From contig NZ_JAUSUK010000001.1 in NCBI RefSeq assembly GCF_030813515.1, forward strand, positions 372,001 through 436,000: a DNA stretch of 64,000 bases, read 5' to 3'. Numbering within the stretch: the stretch's first letter is position 1; each line of letters begins with the position of its first letter. The translations under genes and the position numbers were made by a program. The notes beneath the pieces are model-generated. The model had not been told where the DNA came from, ran no database searches, and saw only the letters and a list, made by a program, of their open reading frames with translations. This stretch comes from Rhodopseudomonas julia (GTDB lineage: Bacteria > Pseudomonadota > Alphaproteobacteria > Rhizobiales > Afifellaceae). Below are positions 1 through 8,977 of the stretch, one piece after another.

Positions 1-1920
1 AAGATCGTCGCGGTGGATCCCTATGCGGTCGAACTCGTCGGCCGCTCGCTCGACGACCTTCTCGGCGCCGGCCAGCCACTCACCACGCTCGGCGAGCGTG
101 CGGGCGTTCTTTCCATCCGCCTGCCGGATGGAAGCGACGTGCTTGCAACCGTCCATCATATCGGCGAGGCGACCGGCTCCGTCGCCATCTACCAGCCGCT
201 CTCCGCCGTTTTCGCCAATTGGCGCAGCCGGGTCTCCCGCGAGGCCACCGTCTTCGTCGGCACCTCGATCATCCTGTCGATCCTCGGCTTCGCCTATCAG
301 GCGCAGACGACGCGCGCGGAAGAGGCCGACTATATCTACAGCGAAACGCAGAACCGCGTGCATATGGCGCTGATGCGCGGCCGGTCGGGGCTGTGGGACT
401 GGGATCTGTCGCGCGGGGCGATCTTCTGGTCGCCTTCGATGTACGACATCGTCGGACTTCCCGCGATCAACAACCTCCTTTCCGCCGGAGAAGTGTCGTC
501 GCGCATTCATCCCGAAGACGGCGACCTCATCGAAATGGCGAACGCCCTCATCCAGGCCGAGGGCGCGCAGATCGACCGCGAATTCCGCATGCGCCACGAA
601 TCCGGTCGCTGGATCTGGGTCCGCGTGCGCGGCGAAGTGGTGCGCGATGCCGATGGCCCGCATTGGATCGGCATCGCCGTCGACGTAACGGAATCGAAGC
701 TCGCCGCAGAAGCCTCCCGCACCGCCGACCTCCGCCTGCACGATGCGGTGGAGGCGATTTCGGAAGCTTTCGTCTTGTGGGATGCTTCCAACCGCCTCGT
801 CCTGTGCAATTCCAAGTACCAGGAGCTCTACCAGCTCCCGGACAATCTGGTGCGGCCCGGCACCGCTTATGCCGATGTCGTGGCAAGCGGACGGCGGCCG
901 CAATTTGCAAGCCTCCTGCCCGCCGCCGAAAGCCCGCAGCTCGGCGGCCGCTCCGTGGAGGCGCGCATCGAGGACGGGCGCTGGCTGCAGATCAACGAGC
1001 GACGCACCAAGGATGGCGGCTTCGTCTCTGTCGGCACCGACATCACCGCCTTGAAGCAGCATGAAGCGCAACTTCTGGAAAACGAGCGCAAACTGACGGC
1101 CACCGTCGCCGATCTCCGGGGCTCGCGCCAGCAGCTCGAGAAGCAGGCGCAGCAGCTCGTCGAGCTCGCCGAAAAATACGCCCTGGAGAAGGAGCACGCC
1201 GAGGAGCTCTCCCGCGTGAAGTCGGAATTCATGGCCAATGTCAGCCACGAGCTCAGAACGCCGCTCAACGCCATCATCGGCTTTTCCGAAATGATGCAAT
1301 CGGGCGCCTTTGGTCCGCTCGGCAACGAGAAATACGAAGAGTATTGCGCCGATATCCGCGATTCCGGCGGCTATCTTCTCAGCGTCATCTCCGACATTCT
1401 CGACATGGCGCGCCTGGAATCGGGACGCATCTCGCTTGATCCGAGCGAGGTCGATCTGTTCGAACTCGCCGAAGAGGTCGTCGCAAGCCTCAGCAAGGAA
1501 GCCGCCGAAAGCAACATCGACATCCGCCTGGACGTGGAGAAGGACTTCCGGCTCGATGCCGACCGTAAGGCTTTGCGTCAGGCCCTGCTCGCCGTCGTGT
1601 CCAACGGCGTGAAATTCACTCCCACCGACGGCAAAGTGAAGATCAGCGCCCGCAGGCGCGGCGGCGAAGCGCTGATTGCGGTGGAAGACACCGGCATCGG
1701 CATTCCCAAAAAGGCTCTCGAGCGGCTCGGCCGGCCCTTCGAACAGGTGGCCCGCCAGATGACGCGCGACCACAAGGGTTCAGGTCTCGGCCTCGCCATC
1801 ACCCAGTCGATCGTGCAGTTGCACGGCGGCGCGATGCGCATCGATTCCTCCGAGGGCGTCGGCACCCGCGTCACGCTTTCTCTGCCGCTGCACCAGCAGC
1901 AGACCGCCAACGCCGCCTGA
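1..1920 (+). CDS. pleC: PAS-domain sensor histidine kinase, PleC-like (5' end outside window)
   Basis: Membrane histidine kinase of the alphaproteobacterial cell-cycle/polarity type. The frame is open to the first base, so the gene is truncated by the window edge. Visible in order: one membrane segment about 80 residues in, two PAS regions (about 130-235 and 245-345), a coiled coil, the H-box (VSHELRTPLNAIIGFSEMM), an N-box with SNGVKFTP, then DTGIGIP and GSGLGLAI ATP-binding boxes. The link to PleC rests on my recollection of Sinorhizobium gene order (degP1, regulator, kinase, glnE, pleC), which this window reproduces. Kinase: certain. PleC orthology: probable. Confidence 0.8.
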   Translation, partial: KIVAVDPYAVELVGRSLDDLLGAGQPLTTLGERAGVLSIRLPDGSDVLATVHHIGEATGSVAIYQPLSAVFANWRSRVSREATVFVGTSIILSILGFAYQAQTTRAEEADYIYSETQNRVHMALMRGRSGLWDWDLSRGAIFWSPSMYDIVGLPAINNLLSAGEVSSRIHPEDGDLIEMANALIQAEGAQIDREFRMRHESGRWIWVRVRGEVVRDADGPHWIGIAVDVTESKLAAEASRTADLRLHDAVEAISEAFVLWDASNRLVLCNSKYQELYQLPDNLVRPGTAYADVVASGRRPQFASLLPAAESPQLGGRSVEARIEDGRWLQINERRTKDGGFVSVGTDITALKQHEAQLLENERKLTATVADLRGSRQQLEKQAQQLVELAEKYALEKEHAEELSRVKSEFMANVSHELRTPLNAIIGFSEMMQSGAFGPLGNEKYEEYCADIRDSGGYLLSVISDILDMARLESGRISLDPSEVDLFELAEEVVASLSKEAAESNIDIRLDVEKDFRLDADRKALRQALLAVVSNGVKFTPTDGKVKISARRRGGEALIAVEDTGIGIPKKALERLGRPFEQVARQMTRDHKGSGLGLAITQSIVQLHGGAMRIDSSEGVGTRVTLSLPLHQQQTANAA

Positions 1921-2038
1921 GACAAAAAGGCGCCCGCCAGCCCGCGACGTTCCGCCCGCCGATCAAGGCTTAATCCTGCGGCCGCGATCCTTATATGCAA
2001 GTTGCATCATGTGATCCCCGCAACAGCAAGGCAGGCCG

Positions 2039-2953
2039 TTGGAATTTCACCATTTGCGCAGCCTCGTCGGCGTTGCCGAGACCGGCTCGATCTCACGCGC
2101 GGCAGAGCATCTCGCCACCAGCCAGCCGGCCGTCAGCGCGCATATCAAGCAGCTCGAGGAAGAGCTGGGCTTTGCCCTCTTCGAACGCTCCTCGCAGGGC
2201 ATGCGGCTCACCGCGGCAGGGGCCGAAATGCTGGTGCGGGCGCGGGCCGTTCTCAAAGCGCGAGCCGAATTCCTGGATCACGGCCGCTCGCTCGGGGGCA
2301 CTCTCAAGGGCGTCATCAGCCTCGGCATCTCGCCCTGCGCCTGCGAGCACCGTCTGGCGGGCCTCATCGCCGGCATGGCGCTGGCGCATCCGCTCACCCG
2401 GCTCGATATTTGCGAAGCCTCCTCGACGGATATCCTGGAACGCATCCGCTCCGGAGAGCTTCTGGCGGGCTGCGTTTCCACCGAGCCCGATCTCGAAGCC
2501 GGGCTTGCCGCGGTGGAGATCGACACGATCGTGGTGCGTGCTGCGATCCCGAGCACCTGGGAGGAGCGGCTCACGGGCGCCGACAGCCAGGCGCTCTCCG
2601 AAATTCCCTGGCTTCTGCCGCCCCCCGGCACCCAGTGCCGCAGGCTCGCCGAAGCGATCCTGCGCCAGCGTGACATCCATCCGCAGGCGATCGCCGGCAC
2701 GGTTCCAGAAAAGACGGCGCGCGAACTCATTGCGGGCGGCATGGCCGGCGGCTTTCTCCACATCTCCGCCTGCTCGGCGGAAACGCCCGGCATCTCCTGG
2801 CTGTCCGATATGGAAGGCCGGGCGGCGCAGCGCCTCGTCTATGCGGACCGCAAACCCCAGAACGCGCTTCTCACAGGACTTCTCGACGTCGCACGCAGCG
2901 CTTTGCCTCAGCCTTCGAGGGTACCCTCGCAAAAGCTGAGTATGCCCCTCTGA
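2039..2953 (+). CDS. LysR-family transcriptional regulator
   Basis: A 304-residue LysR regulator. The N-terminal winged helix-turn-helix is typical (FHHLRSLVGVAETGSISRAA, then SQPAVSAHIKQLEEELG and LFERS). The rest fits the periplasmic-binding-like effector domain. The best start is TTG at 2039, placed to give the usual 3-4 residues before the helix-turn-helix; an AAGGCAGG-like ribosome site lies just upstream. Its target is unknown. The neighbours are a kinase on the left and a Rieske gene on the right, both on the same strand, with gaps of 118 and 161 bp, so it is probably transcribed alone. Confidence 0.85.
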   Translation: MEFHHLRSLVGVAETGSISRAAEHLATSQPAVSAHIKQLEEELGFALFERSSQGMRLTAAGAEMLVRARAVLKARAEFLDHGRSLGGTLKGVISLGISPCACEHRLAGLIAGMALAHPLTRLDICEASSTDILERIRSGELLAGCVSTEPDLEAGLAAVEIDTIVVRAAIPSTWEERLTGADSQALSEIPWLLPPPGTQCRRLAEAILRQRDIHPQAIAGTVPEKTARELIAGGMAGGFLHISACSAETPGISWLSDMEGRAAQRLVYADRKPQNALLTGLLDVARSALPQPSRVPSQKLSMPL

Positions 2954-3114
2954 TATTACTATTTCTGCGTTCGTCAGCACTCACCTACATTGAGTTTGCC
3001 GGACCATCGGATGGCTTGCGGCGGCGGCTGTACCGACACGACCTCGTCCCCACACCGTCGTTGACACGCTCTCCGAAGGGCCGGCGTCCTTTTTATCGGC
3101 AAGGGAGCATTTCC

Positions 3115-3684
3115 ATGACCGCAGCTGTAACGAGCGGAGGCGGCGAGCCTACGCGACGCGACTTCATCGTCGTCGCGACCGGCGCCATGACGGTCGCGGC
3201 TGTCGGCGGCCTCGCCTGGCCGTTCATCGACCAAATGAACCCCGACAGTTCGGCGCTGGCGCTGGGCTCCATCCAGGTCGACGTATCTGGCATGGAAGTC
3301 GGCCAGTCGATCACCGTCATGTGGCGCGGCAAGCCGGTCTTCATCCGCTACCGCACTCCGGAAGAGGTGGCGGCTGCGCGCGACACACCGCTTTCGGACC
3401 TGAAAGATCCGGTGGCACGCAATGAAAATCTCGAAGCCGGAGCACCGGCGACGATGGAAAACCGCAGTCCAGCGGGCCGCGAAGAATTCCTCGTGATGAT
3501 CGGCATCTGCACCCATCTCGGCTGCGTGCCGACCGGTGAAGCGGGCGAATTCGGCGGCTGGTTCTGTGCCTGCCACGGCTCCGTCTACGACACGGCGGGC
3601 CGTATCCGCCACGGACCGGCGCCGCGGAACATGGATATCCCGATCAACAGTTTCGTCGACGACGCGACGATCAAGATCGGCTGA
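3115..3684 (+). CDS. petA: Ubiquinol-cytochrome c reductase Rieske iron-sulfur subunit
   Basis: Rieske subunit of the cytochrome bc1 complex, 189 residues. It begins with a twin-arginine signal anchor (TRRDFIVVATGAM) followed by one hydrophobic helix. Box I CTHLGC (C132, H134, C137) and box II CACHGS (C151, C153, H154) carry all four cluster ligands (C132, H134, C151, H154) and the disulfide pair. ATG 3115, after AAGGGAGC, is preferred to an in-frame upstream extension that lacks family features. Oddly, cytochrome b and c1 genes do not follow; the next gene is convergent glnE. Confidence 0.9.
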   Translation: MTAAVTSGGGEPTRRDFIVVATGAMTVAAVGGLAWPFIDQMNPDSSALALGSIQVDVSGMEVGQSITVMWRGKPVFIRYRTPEEVAAARDTPLSDLKDPVARNENLEAGAPATMENRSPAGREEFLVMIGICTHLGCVPTGEAGEFGGWFCACHGSVYDTAGRIRHGPAPRNMDIPINSFVDDATIKIG

Positions 3685-3698
3685 CGGCTTTCGTCTTG

Positions 3699-3734
3699 GG
3701 CGGCGCTCCACCCCCCGGTGCCGCCTGCTTTTTT
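3699..3734 (+). terminator. Intrinsic terminator after petA
   Basis: A GGCGGC/GCCGCC stem (3699-3704 with 3720-3725) is followed by TGC and six T (3729-3734), 15 bp after the petA stop. It isolates petA from convergent glnE and supports a monocistronic petA. Confidence 0.6.
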
Positions 3735-3751
3735 CCGGTCAGGCCTCGCTT

Positions 3752-6733
3752 TCAGGCGCCGTCGCCCTCGTCGGACGCCTGAGAGCGCTCCTGGCGCAAA
3801 AGCCCGTCGAAGATCTTGTGCACCTCGGCCTGCGCCCGATCGAGACGGGCAACCAGCCCATCGAAATCGGCAATCACCTGGCTCGGCGGCAGATCGCCTG
3901 CCTCTGCGACGATCTCCGCCTGCGTGGCGAGCCTCAAAAGCAGACGCTTCGTGCCCTCAGCCGTCGCCTCCGGATCACGTGCCGCATCCTCGCCGATGAG
4001 CCGAAGCCCCTGAAGCAAAGCCGCCTGCAGACACGAGGCCTTCGCCAGCACCTTCCAATCCCCCTCGCCCTCCTCTTCGGCCGCGCTTTCGAAGACGCGG
4101 TAGGGTGGTGCCGATTGCGCTGCGACGCGCCCGGCAAGGATCAGATACTGCGCCAGGAATTCCAGCGCCGTCAGTCCGCCCGGCACCGTCTTCATCTGCC
4201 AGCGTGAGGTGCCACCTTTGGCCGCCTGCACACGGTCATACATGGAGGCGATATCGGCCTTGAGCTTTGTCTCCTCGCGCGGCGTCTTGAGCACATCGGA
4301 GATCACCGTCTCGACGCGCGTCCCGAGATCGCCTTCGGCAAAAATGCAGCGCGCCCGGCACAGCGCCATATGCTCCCACGTCCAGGCCTCCTCGCGCTGA
4401 TAGCGTTCAAAGCCTGAAAACGGCGTCGCCAGCGGACCGGCACGCCCCGACGGGCGCAAGCGCAGATCCACTTCGTAGGCGGCACCTTCCGCCGTCTGCG
4501 CGGAGAGCGCCGTCACGAAGCGCTGCGTCAGCCGCGTGTAATACTGGCTCGGCGCAAGCGGCTTCTCGCCGTCCGATTCCTTCGCCTCCGGGGCGAAATC
4601 ATAAACGACGATGAGGTCGAGATCGGAGGTCGCCGTCATCTCGCGGCTGCCGAGACGGCCCATGGCGAGAAGCGCCACATCGCCCCCCGGCACCTCTCCA
4701 TGGCGGCGGGCAAATTCCCGCCGCGTTGCCACGAACAGCTCCTCAATCACGGTCTCGGCGAGATCGGCGAAGGCACTGCCAGCCTCCGGCGCATCCATCG
4801 CGCCTGCGAGCACCTTGACGCCGATCAGAAAGCGCATCTCGCGCGCAAAGATCCGCGCGCGATCGAGCCGGTCCTCGTAGCTTCGCGCATCGGCGAGGCT
4901 CGTGCGAAGCTGCGCGTCGAGCACCTTGCGACTGATCGGCTCCGCCAGCAATTCCGGGTCAGTCAGAATGTCGATGACATGCGGCCGCTTGGCGAGCGTT
5001 TCCGCCAGCATCGGCGAGGCGCCGAGCACCAGCGCCAAAAGCTCGAGCAGGCCCGGATTGGCGGCGAGCAGGGAAAACAGGGGCACACCCGCCGGCAATT
5101 TGCGCACCACCGCATCGAAGGAGCGGAAAGCAGCGTCCGGGTCCGGCGTCTCAGCAAGGGCGGCCAGAAGGGCCGGCGTAAATTCCGTCAGACGTTCGCG
5201 CGCCGTCGTGGAGCGCGTCGCCTGATAGCGGCCGAAATGCCAGGCGCGCACCGTTTCCGTCACGTTGGCCGGCTGGCGGAAACCGAGCTGCGACAGGGTT
5301 TCGAGCGTGCCCGGATCGTCGTCGCCGCCGGTGAAGACGAGATTGCCGAGTTCGGTCGACAGCGGCGCCGCCTCCTCGAAAAGCTCCTGATAGCGCGCGG
5401 CGACGGCGTTGAGATGTTTCAGAAGCTCCGTCTCGAAATCCTCAAGCTCGGCAAAGCCGCAGAGCCTGGCGATGCGCTGAAGCCCTTCTTTTTCTTGCGG
5501 CAGGGTCTGCGTCTGCTCGTCGCGCACCATCTGCAGCCGATGCTCGACGCCGCGCAAAAACACATAGGCGCGGTCGAGCTCGGCCGCTTCCTCGCCGGTG
5601 ACCCAGCCCTTTTCGGCGAGTTTTGCGAGCACGTCGCGTGTGCGCAGGCCGCGCAGATCGGCGTCACGGCCCCCGGCGATCAATTGCTGTGTCTGGGCGA
5701 AAAGCTCGATATCGCGAATGCCGCCCCGCCCGCGCTTCAGATCGTGGCCGGCGACCCGCACCTTGGCGTGGCCGCGATGGATATGCACCTGCCGCTTGAT
5801 CGAATGGATGTCGGCGATCGCGGCAAAGTCGAGATGCTTGCGCCAGATATAGGGGCCGAGTTCGCGCAGAAAGTCCTCGCCCACCTTCCTGTCGCCGGCG
5901 GCCGGCCGGGCCTTGATGAGCGCGGCGCGCTCCCAGTTCTGGCCCATGCTTTCGTAATAGGAGAGCGCACCCGGGATCGACAGCGCGACGGGCGTTGCCC
6001 CCGGATCGGGACGAAGCCTGAGGTCGACACGGAAGACATAGCCGTCGGCGGTCCGCTCCTGCAGGAGCGAGACGAGCCGGCGCACGATCCTGACCCAGAA
6101 CACGGAGCGCTCGACGCCCTCCGCCAGCCCCGGCGTCTGCGGGTCGAAGAGCACGATCAGATCGATATCGGAGGAATAATTGAGCTCGTGCGCGCCCTGC
6201 TTGCCCATGGCGAGCACGACGAGGCCGCAATCGCGCGGCCCGCCCCCCTGCCATTTGCCCTGCCTTTCGGCCTCGCGCAGAAGAAAGGCGAGCGCGGTGT
6301 CGATCGCCTGATCGGCGAAATCGGACAAAGCGCCGACGACGCCTTCAAGCTCCAGAGCACCGCCGAGATCGGCAAGGCCCAGCGTCAGTGCGACCTTCTG
6401 CTTCGCCTGACGCAGCGCCGCCATCAGCGCCTTCTCATCCGCCGGCTCCAGATCGGCGAGAGCGGCCGTCGTCGCCTGAAGCAAAGCCTCGGGCGCCGTC
6501 TCGATGATCTCGGCGAGCCTGTCGATATCCTTCGCCGCCAGATCGAGGAGATAGGGACAATCCCCGAGGCTCGTCCCCAGGAAGGCTTTCAGCGCGTCAT
6601 CGGCGAGGAGCGCCTGAAGCGCCGCCTCTTTCTCCTGGCGTCCGGCGGCATGGGCGAGGCGCTCAAGCGCCTTTTCCGCCTCCGGAGACGGCGGCAGCGG
6701 CTTGATCCTTTGCCTCAGAGCTTTTTGCGTCAT
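3752..6733 (-). CDS. glnE: Bifunctional glutamine synthetase adenylyltransferase/deadenylyltransferase
   Basis: GlnE adds AMP to, or removes it from, glutamine synthetase in response to PII and glutamine. The protein is 993 residues, normal for the family. Both nucleotidyltransferase domains are present with their Asp motifs: YSSDIDLIVLFD in the N-terminal half and TATSDLDLIVVYD in the C-terminal half. Each is followed by arginine-rich substrate segments (RVDLRLRPDPG and EVDLRLRPSGRAG). I start at MTQKAL (6733), because the longer upstream frame only overlaps more of the kinase gene; even so the two genes overlap by 71 bp, implying translational coupling. Confidence 0.95.
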   Translation of the reverse strand: MTQKALRQRIKPLPPSPEAEKALERLAHAAGRQEKEAALQALLADDALKAFLGTSLGDCPYLLDLAAKDIDRLAEIIETAPEALLQATTAALADLEPADEKALMAALRQAKQKVALTLGLADLGGALELEGVVGALSDFADQAIDTALAFLLREAERQGKWQGGGPRDCGLVVLAMGKQGAHELNYSSDIDLIVLFDPQTPGLAEGVERSVFWVRIVRRLVSLLQERTADGYVFRVDLRLRPDPGATPVALSIPGALSYYESMGQNWERAALIKARPAAGDRKVGEDFLRELGPYIWRKHLDFAAIADIHSIKRQVHIHRGHAKVRVAGHDLKRGRGGIRDIELFAQTQQLIAGGRDADLRGLRTRDVLAKLAEKGWVTGEEAAELDRAYVFLRGVEHRLQMVRDEQTQTLPQEKEGLQRIARLCGFAELEDFETELLKHLNAVAARYQELFEEAAPLSTELGNLVFTGGDDDPGTLETLSQLGFRQPANVTETVRAWHFGRYQATRSTTARERLTEFTPALLAALAETPDPDAAFRSFDAVVRKLPAGVPLFSLLAANPGLLELLALVLGASPMLAETLAKRPHVIDILTDPELLAEPISRKVLDAQLRTSLADARSYEDRLDRARIFAREMRFLIGVKVLAGAMDAPEAGSAFADLAETVIEELFVATRREFARRHGEVPGGDVALLAMGRLGSREMTATSDLDLIVVYDFAPEAKESDGEKPLAPSQYYTRLTQRFVTALSAQTAEGAAYEVDLRLRPSGRAGPLATPFSGFERYQREEAWTWEHMALCRARCIFAEGDLGTRVETVISDVLKTPREETKLKADIASMYDRVQAAKGGTSRWQMKTVPGGLTALEFLAQYLILAGRVAAQSAPPYRVFESAAEEEGEGDWKVLAKASCLQAALLQGLRLIGEDAARDPEATAEGTKRLLLRLATQAEIVAEAGDLPPSQVIADFDGLVARLDRAQAEVHKIFDGLLRQERSQASDEGDGA

Positions 6734-8153
6734 CGGTGAGCGCTCTTTCGTTGGGCAGGGCCAGGACAGCTCTAAGGCCTGGCGCGGCATCTTCCAACCT
6801 CAGCTCGCCATGATGCAGTTTGGTCACGGCCGCAACGAGGGCGAGGCCCAGGCCGAAGCCCGGGCGCGTGCGGCTCTCGTCGAGACGCACGAAGCGCTCG
6901 ATGACGCGCGGCCGATCGGCTTCGGGAATGCCCGGCCCGTTGTCCGCGACGGAAAGCTCGACGCCCTCCTTCCCGCGCTTCAGGCCGATCGACACATGCG
7001 CATCCTCCACCACCTCGCCGGCATGTTTGATGGCGTTGTCGACGAGGTTTGCGAGCGCCTGGCTCAGAAGCTCGCGATTGCCGTAGAGCATCACCGGCTC
7101 CTCCGGCAGATCCGCGCTGAGCGAAACGCCCGCATCTTCAGCGAGAGGCTCATAAAGCTCCACCACGTCGGCGACGACGGCGCTGCCATCGATCTCGCCG
7201 AAGGCAAGCCCCGACGAACCTGCCTCGGTGCGCGCGATCATCAGCAACGCATCGAAGGTTCGGATCAGCTGGTCGGCGTCTTCGAGCGTCGTCACCAGCG
7301 CCTCGCGGCCGCCGTCGTCTGGATGCGCCAGCGCCGTCTCGACGCGGTTGCGCATGCGCGTCAGCGGCGTCTTGAGGTCATGGGCGATATTGTCGGAAAC
7401 CTGCTTCAGCCCGACCATCAAGGCCTCAATGCGCGCCAGCATGGTGTTGAGGCTGAGCGCCAGGCGGTCGAATTCGTCGCCCGTCCCCGTCACTTCCAAG
7501 CGCCCCGACAAATCGCCAGTCATGATCTGACGGCTCGTTGCCGAAATGGAATCTATGCGTTTCAGGACGCGTCGCGACACGAACAGCCAGCTTGCGAGCC
7601 CCAGCACGACCATGAGCCCGACGGTCAGGATCAGCGCCTGGCGGATGATCGCCACGAAACGCTGGCGCTCGCCGATGTCGCGACCGACGAGAAGCCGGAA
7701 ACCGCCGGGCAACGCGAAGACGCGCACCAGCGCCACATGGTCGGCGCTCGTATCCTCTTCCAGCCGCCGATAGGGAATCGGATGCAGATCGGAATCGGGG
7801 TGCAACAGCACTTCCGGCGGCACGGCGGCGACATTGCCCACGATGATGTCGCCGTCCGGATCGGTGACGAGATAGAGGCTCGCGCCAGGCTGGCGGCTGT
7901 GCCGGTCGATGATGCGGGCGACACGGCTCAGTCCGCCGACTTCGTATTGACGGGCGAGCTCGCGCGTTTCCTGATCCACCGCCTCGGCGAGCTGCGTCGT
8001 CAACAGCTGCGTCGTGTTCTTGGCGATGTAGAAGATGAGGAAGGCGGCAAAGATCGTGAAGACGGCGAGATAGACGGCGGCGAGCTTGAAAGCCGTGGTG
8101 CGCAAGAGGCGCAGCCGGCCGCCGGCCTTGCCCGCGGGAGACCGCTTAGCCAT
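6663..8153 (-). CDS. HAMP-domain sensor histidine kinase
   Basis: A 496-residue two-component kinase. It has a short basic N-terminus, membrane helix 1 (about 24-46), a periplasmic sensor of about 120 residues, membrane helix 2 (about 170-190) and HAMP. The H-box is degenerate-looking but complete (DNIAHDLKTPLTRMRNRVE), then NLVDNAIKH, DNGPGIP and GFGLGLALV. It overlaps the response regulator by 8 bp and glnE by 71 bp. Gene order corresponds, from memory, to the SMc02366/SMc02367 pair next to degP1 in Sinorhizobium. The signal is unknown; the degP neighbour suggests envelope stress. Confidence 0.92.
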   Translation of the reverse strand: MAKRSPAGKAGGRLRLLRTTAFKLAAVYLAVFTIFAAFLIFYIAKNTTQLLTTQLAEAVDQETRELARQYEVGGLSRVARIIDRHSRQPGASLYLVTDPDGDIIVGNVAAVPPEVLLHPDSDLHPIPYRRLEEDTSADHVALVRVFALPGGFRLLVGRDIGERQRFVAIIRQALILTVGLMVVLGLASWLFVSRRVLKRIDSISATSRQIMTGDLSGRLEVTGTGDEFDRLALSLNTMLARIEALMVGLKQVSDNIAHDLKTPLTRMRNRVETALAHPDDGGREALVTTLEDADQLIRTFDALLMIARTEAGSSGLAFGEIDGSAVVADVVELYEPLAEDAGVSLSADLPEEPVMLYGNRELLSQALANLVDNAIKHAGEVVEDAHVSIGLKRGKEGVELSVADNGPGIPEADRPRVIERFVRLDESRTRPGFGLGLALVAAVTKLHHGELRLEDAAPGLRAVLALPNERALTDDAKSSEAKDQAAAAVSGGGKGA

Positions 8154-8823
8154 CGTCGCGGATGACGTAGCCGGCGCCGCGCACGGTGTGCAGGAGCTGC
8201 TTTTCGAAGTTCTTGTCGATCTTGCCGCGCAGGCGCGACATGTGCACGTCGATCACGTTGGTCTGCGGATCGAAGTGATAATCCCAGACATTCTCCAAGA
8301 GCATGGTGCGGGTGACGACCGTGCCGGCGTTCTTCATCAGATATTCCAGAAGCCGGAATTCGCGCGGCTGCAGGAGGATCGTCTCGCCGCCACGGGTCAC
8401 GCTGCGCGCCAGACGGTCGAGCTCGAGATCGGCGACACGGTAGCGGGTTTCCGCCTCGTTCGGCGTGTTGCGCCGCGCCAGCACCTCGATACGCGCCAGA
8501 AGCTCTGAAAACGCGTAGGGCTTGGCAAGGTAATCGTCGCCTCCGGAGCGCAATCCCTTCACCCTGTCGTCGACCTGGCCGAGCGCCGAAAGGATCAGCA
8601 CCGGCGTGCGGTTTTCCTCCTCGCGCAGCTCCGAAATCACCGAGAGCCCGTCGCGTTTCGGCAGCATCCGGTCGACCACGAGCACGTCGTAATTCTCGTG
8701 CGAGGCCATGGCATAGCCTTCATCGCCGTCGCTTGCATGGTCGGCGACATGGCCGGCCTCGCTCAGCGCCTTGACGAGATAGGCGGCCGTTTCCTGATCG
8801 TCTTCGATGACGAGAATACGCAT
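8146..8823 (-). CDS. OmpR/PhoB-type response regulator
   Basis: A 225-residue regulator. The receiver domain has acidic residues EDD near the N-terminus, phosphoacceptor Asp in VLVVDRMLP, the Thr/Ser in ILSALG and Lys in YLAKPYAFSELLAR. It is followed by a winged-helix DNA-binding domain ending in RLRGKIDKNFEKQLLHTVRG. I chose ATG 8823 because it places the receiver strand at the start (MRILVIEDD); an upstream in-frame extension is low-complexity. It is translated just ahead of its kinase partner with an 8-bp overlap. Confidence 0.93.
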   Translation of the reverse strand: MRILVIEDDQETAAYLVKALSEAGHVADHASDGDEGYAMASHENYDVLVVDRMLPKRDGLSVISELREEENRTPVLILSALGQVDDRVKGLRSGGDDYLAKPYAFSELLARIEVLARRNTPNEAETRYRVADLELDRLARSVTRGGETILLQPREFRLLEYLMKNAGTVVTRTMLLENVWDYHFDPQTNVIDVHMSRLRGKIDKNFEKQLLHTVRGAGYVIRDDG

Positions 8824-8977
8824 GAGAGGGAGCTTCCTTTCCGTCTCCTGGATGGAGCTGAGACGCGAAACGGCGGATCGCTCAGCGATCCGCCGCTCCG
8901 GACGGCCGGCGGTGGGGGCGACTTTAACCGCCTGAAGGCCGTTTCTGAAGTCGGAGCCGGGGCCCCGCCTCGTTTCG

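Noticed and set aside
4700-6739. Open frame of 679 codons on the plus strand
   Set aside because: Antisense to glnE, whose two catalytic domains are unmistakable.
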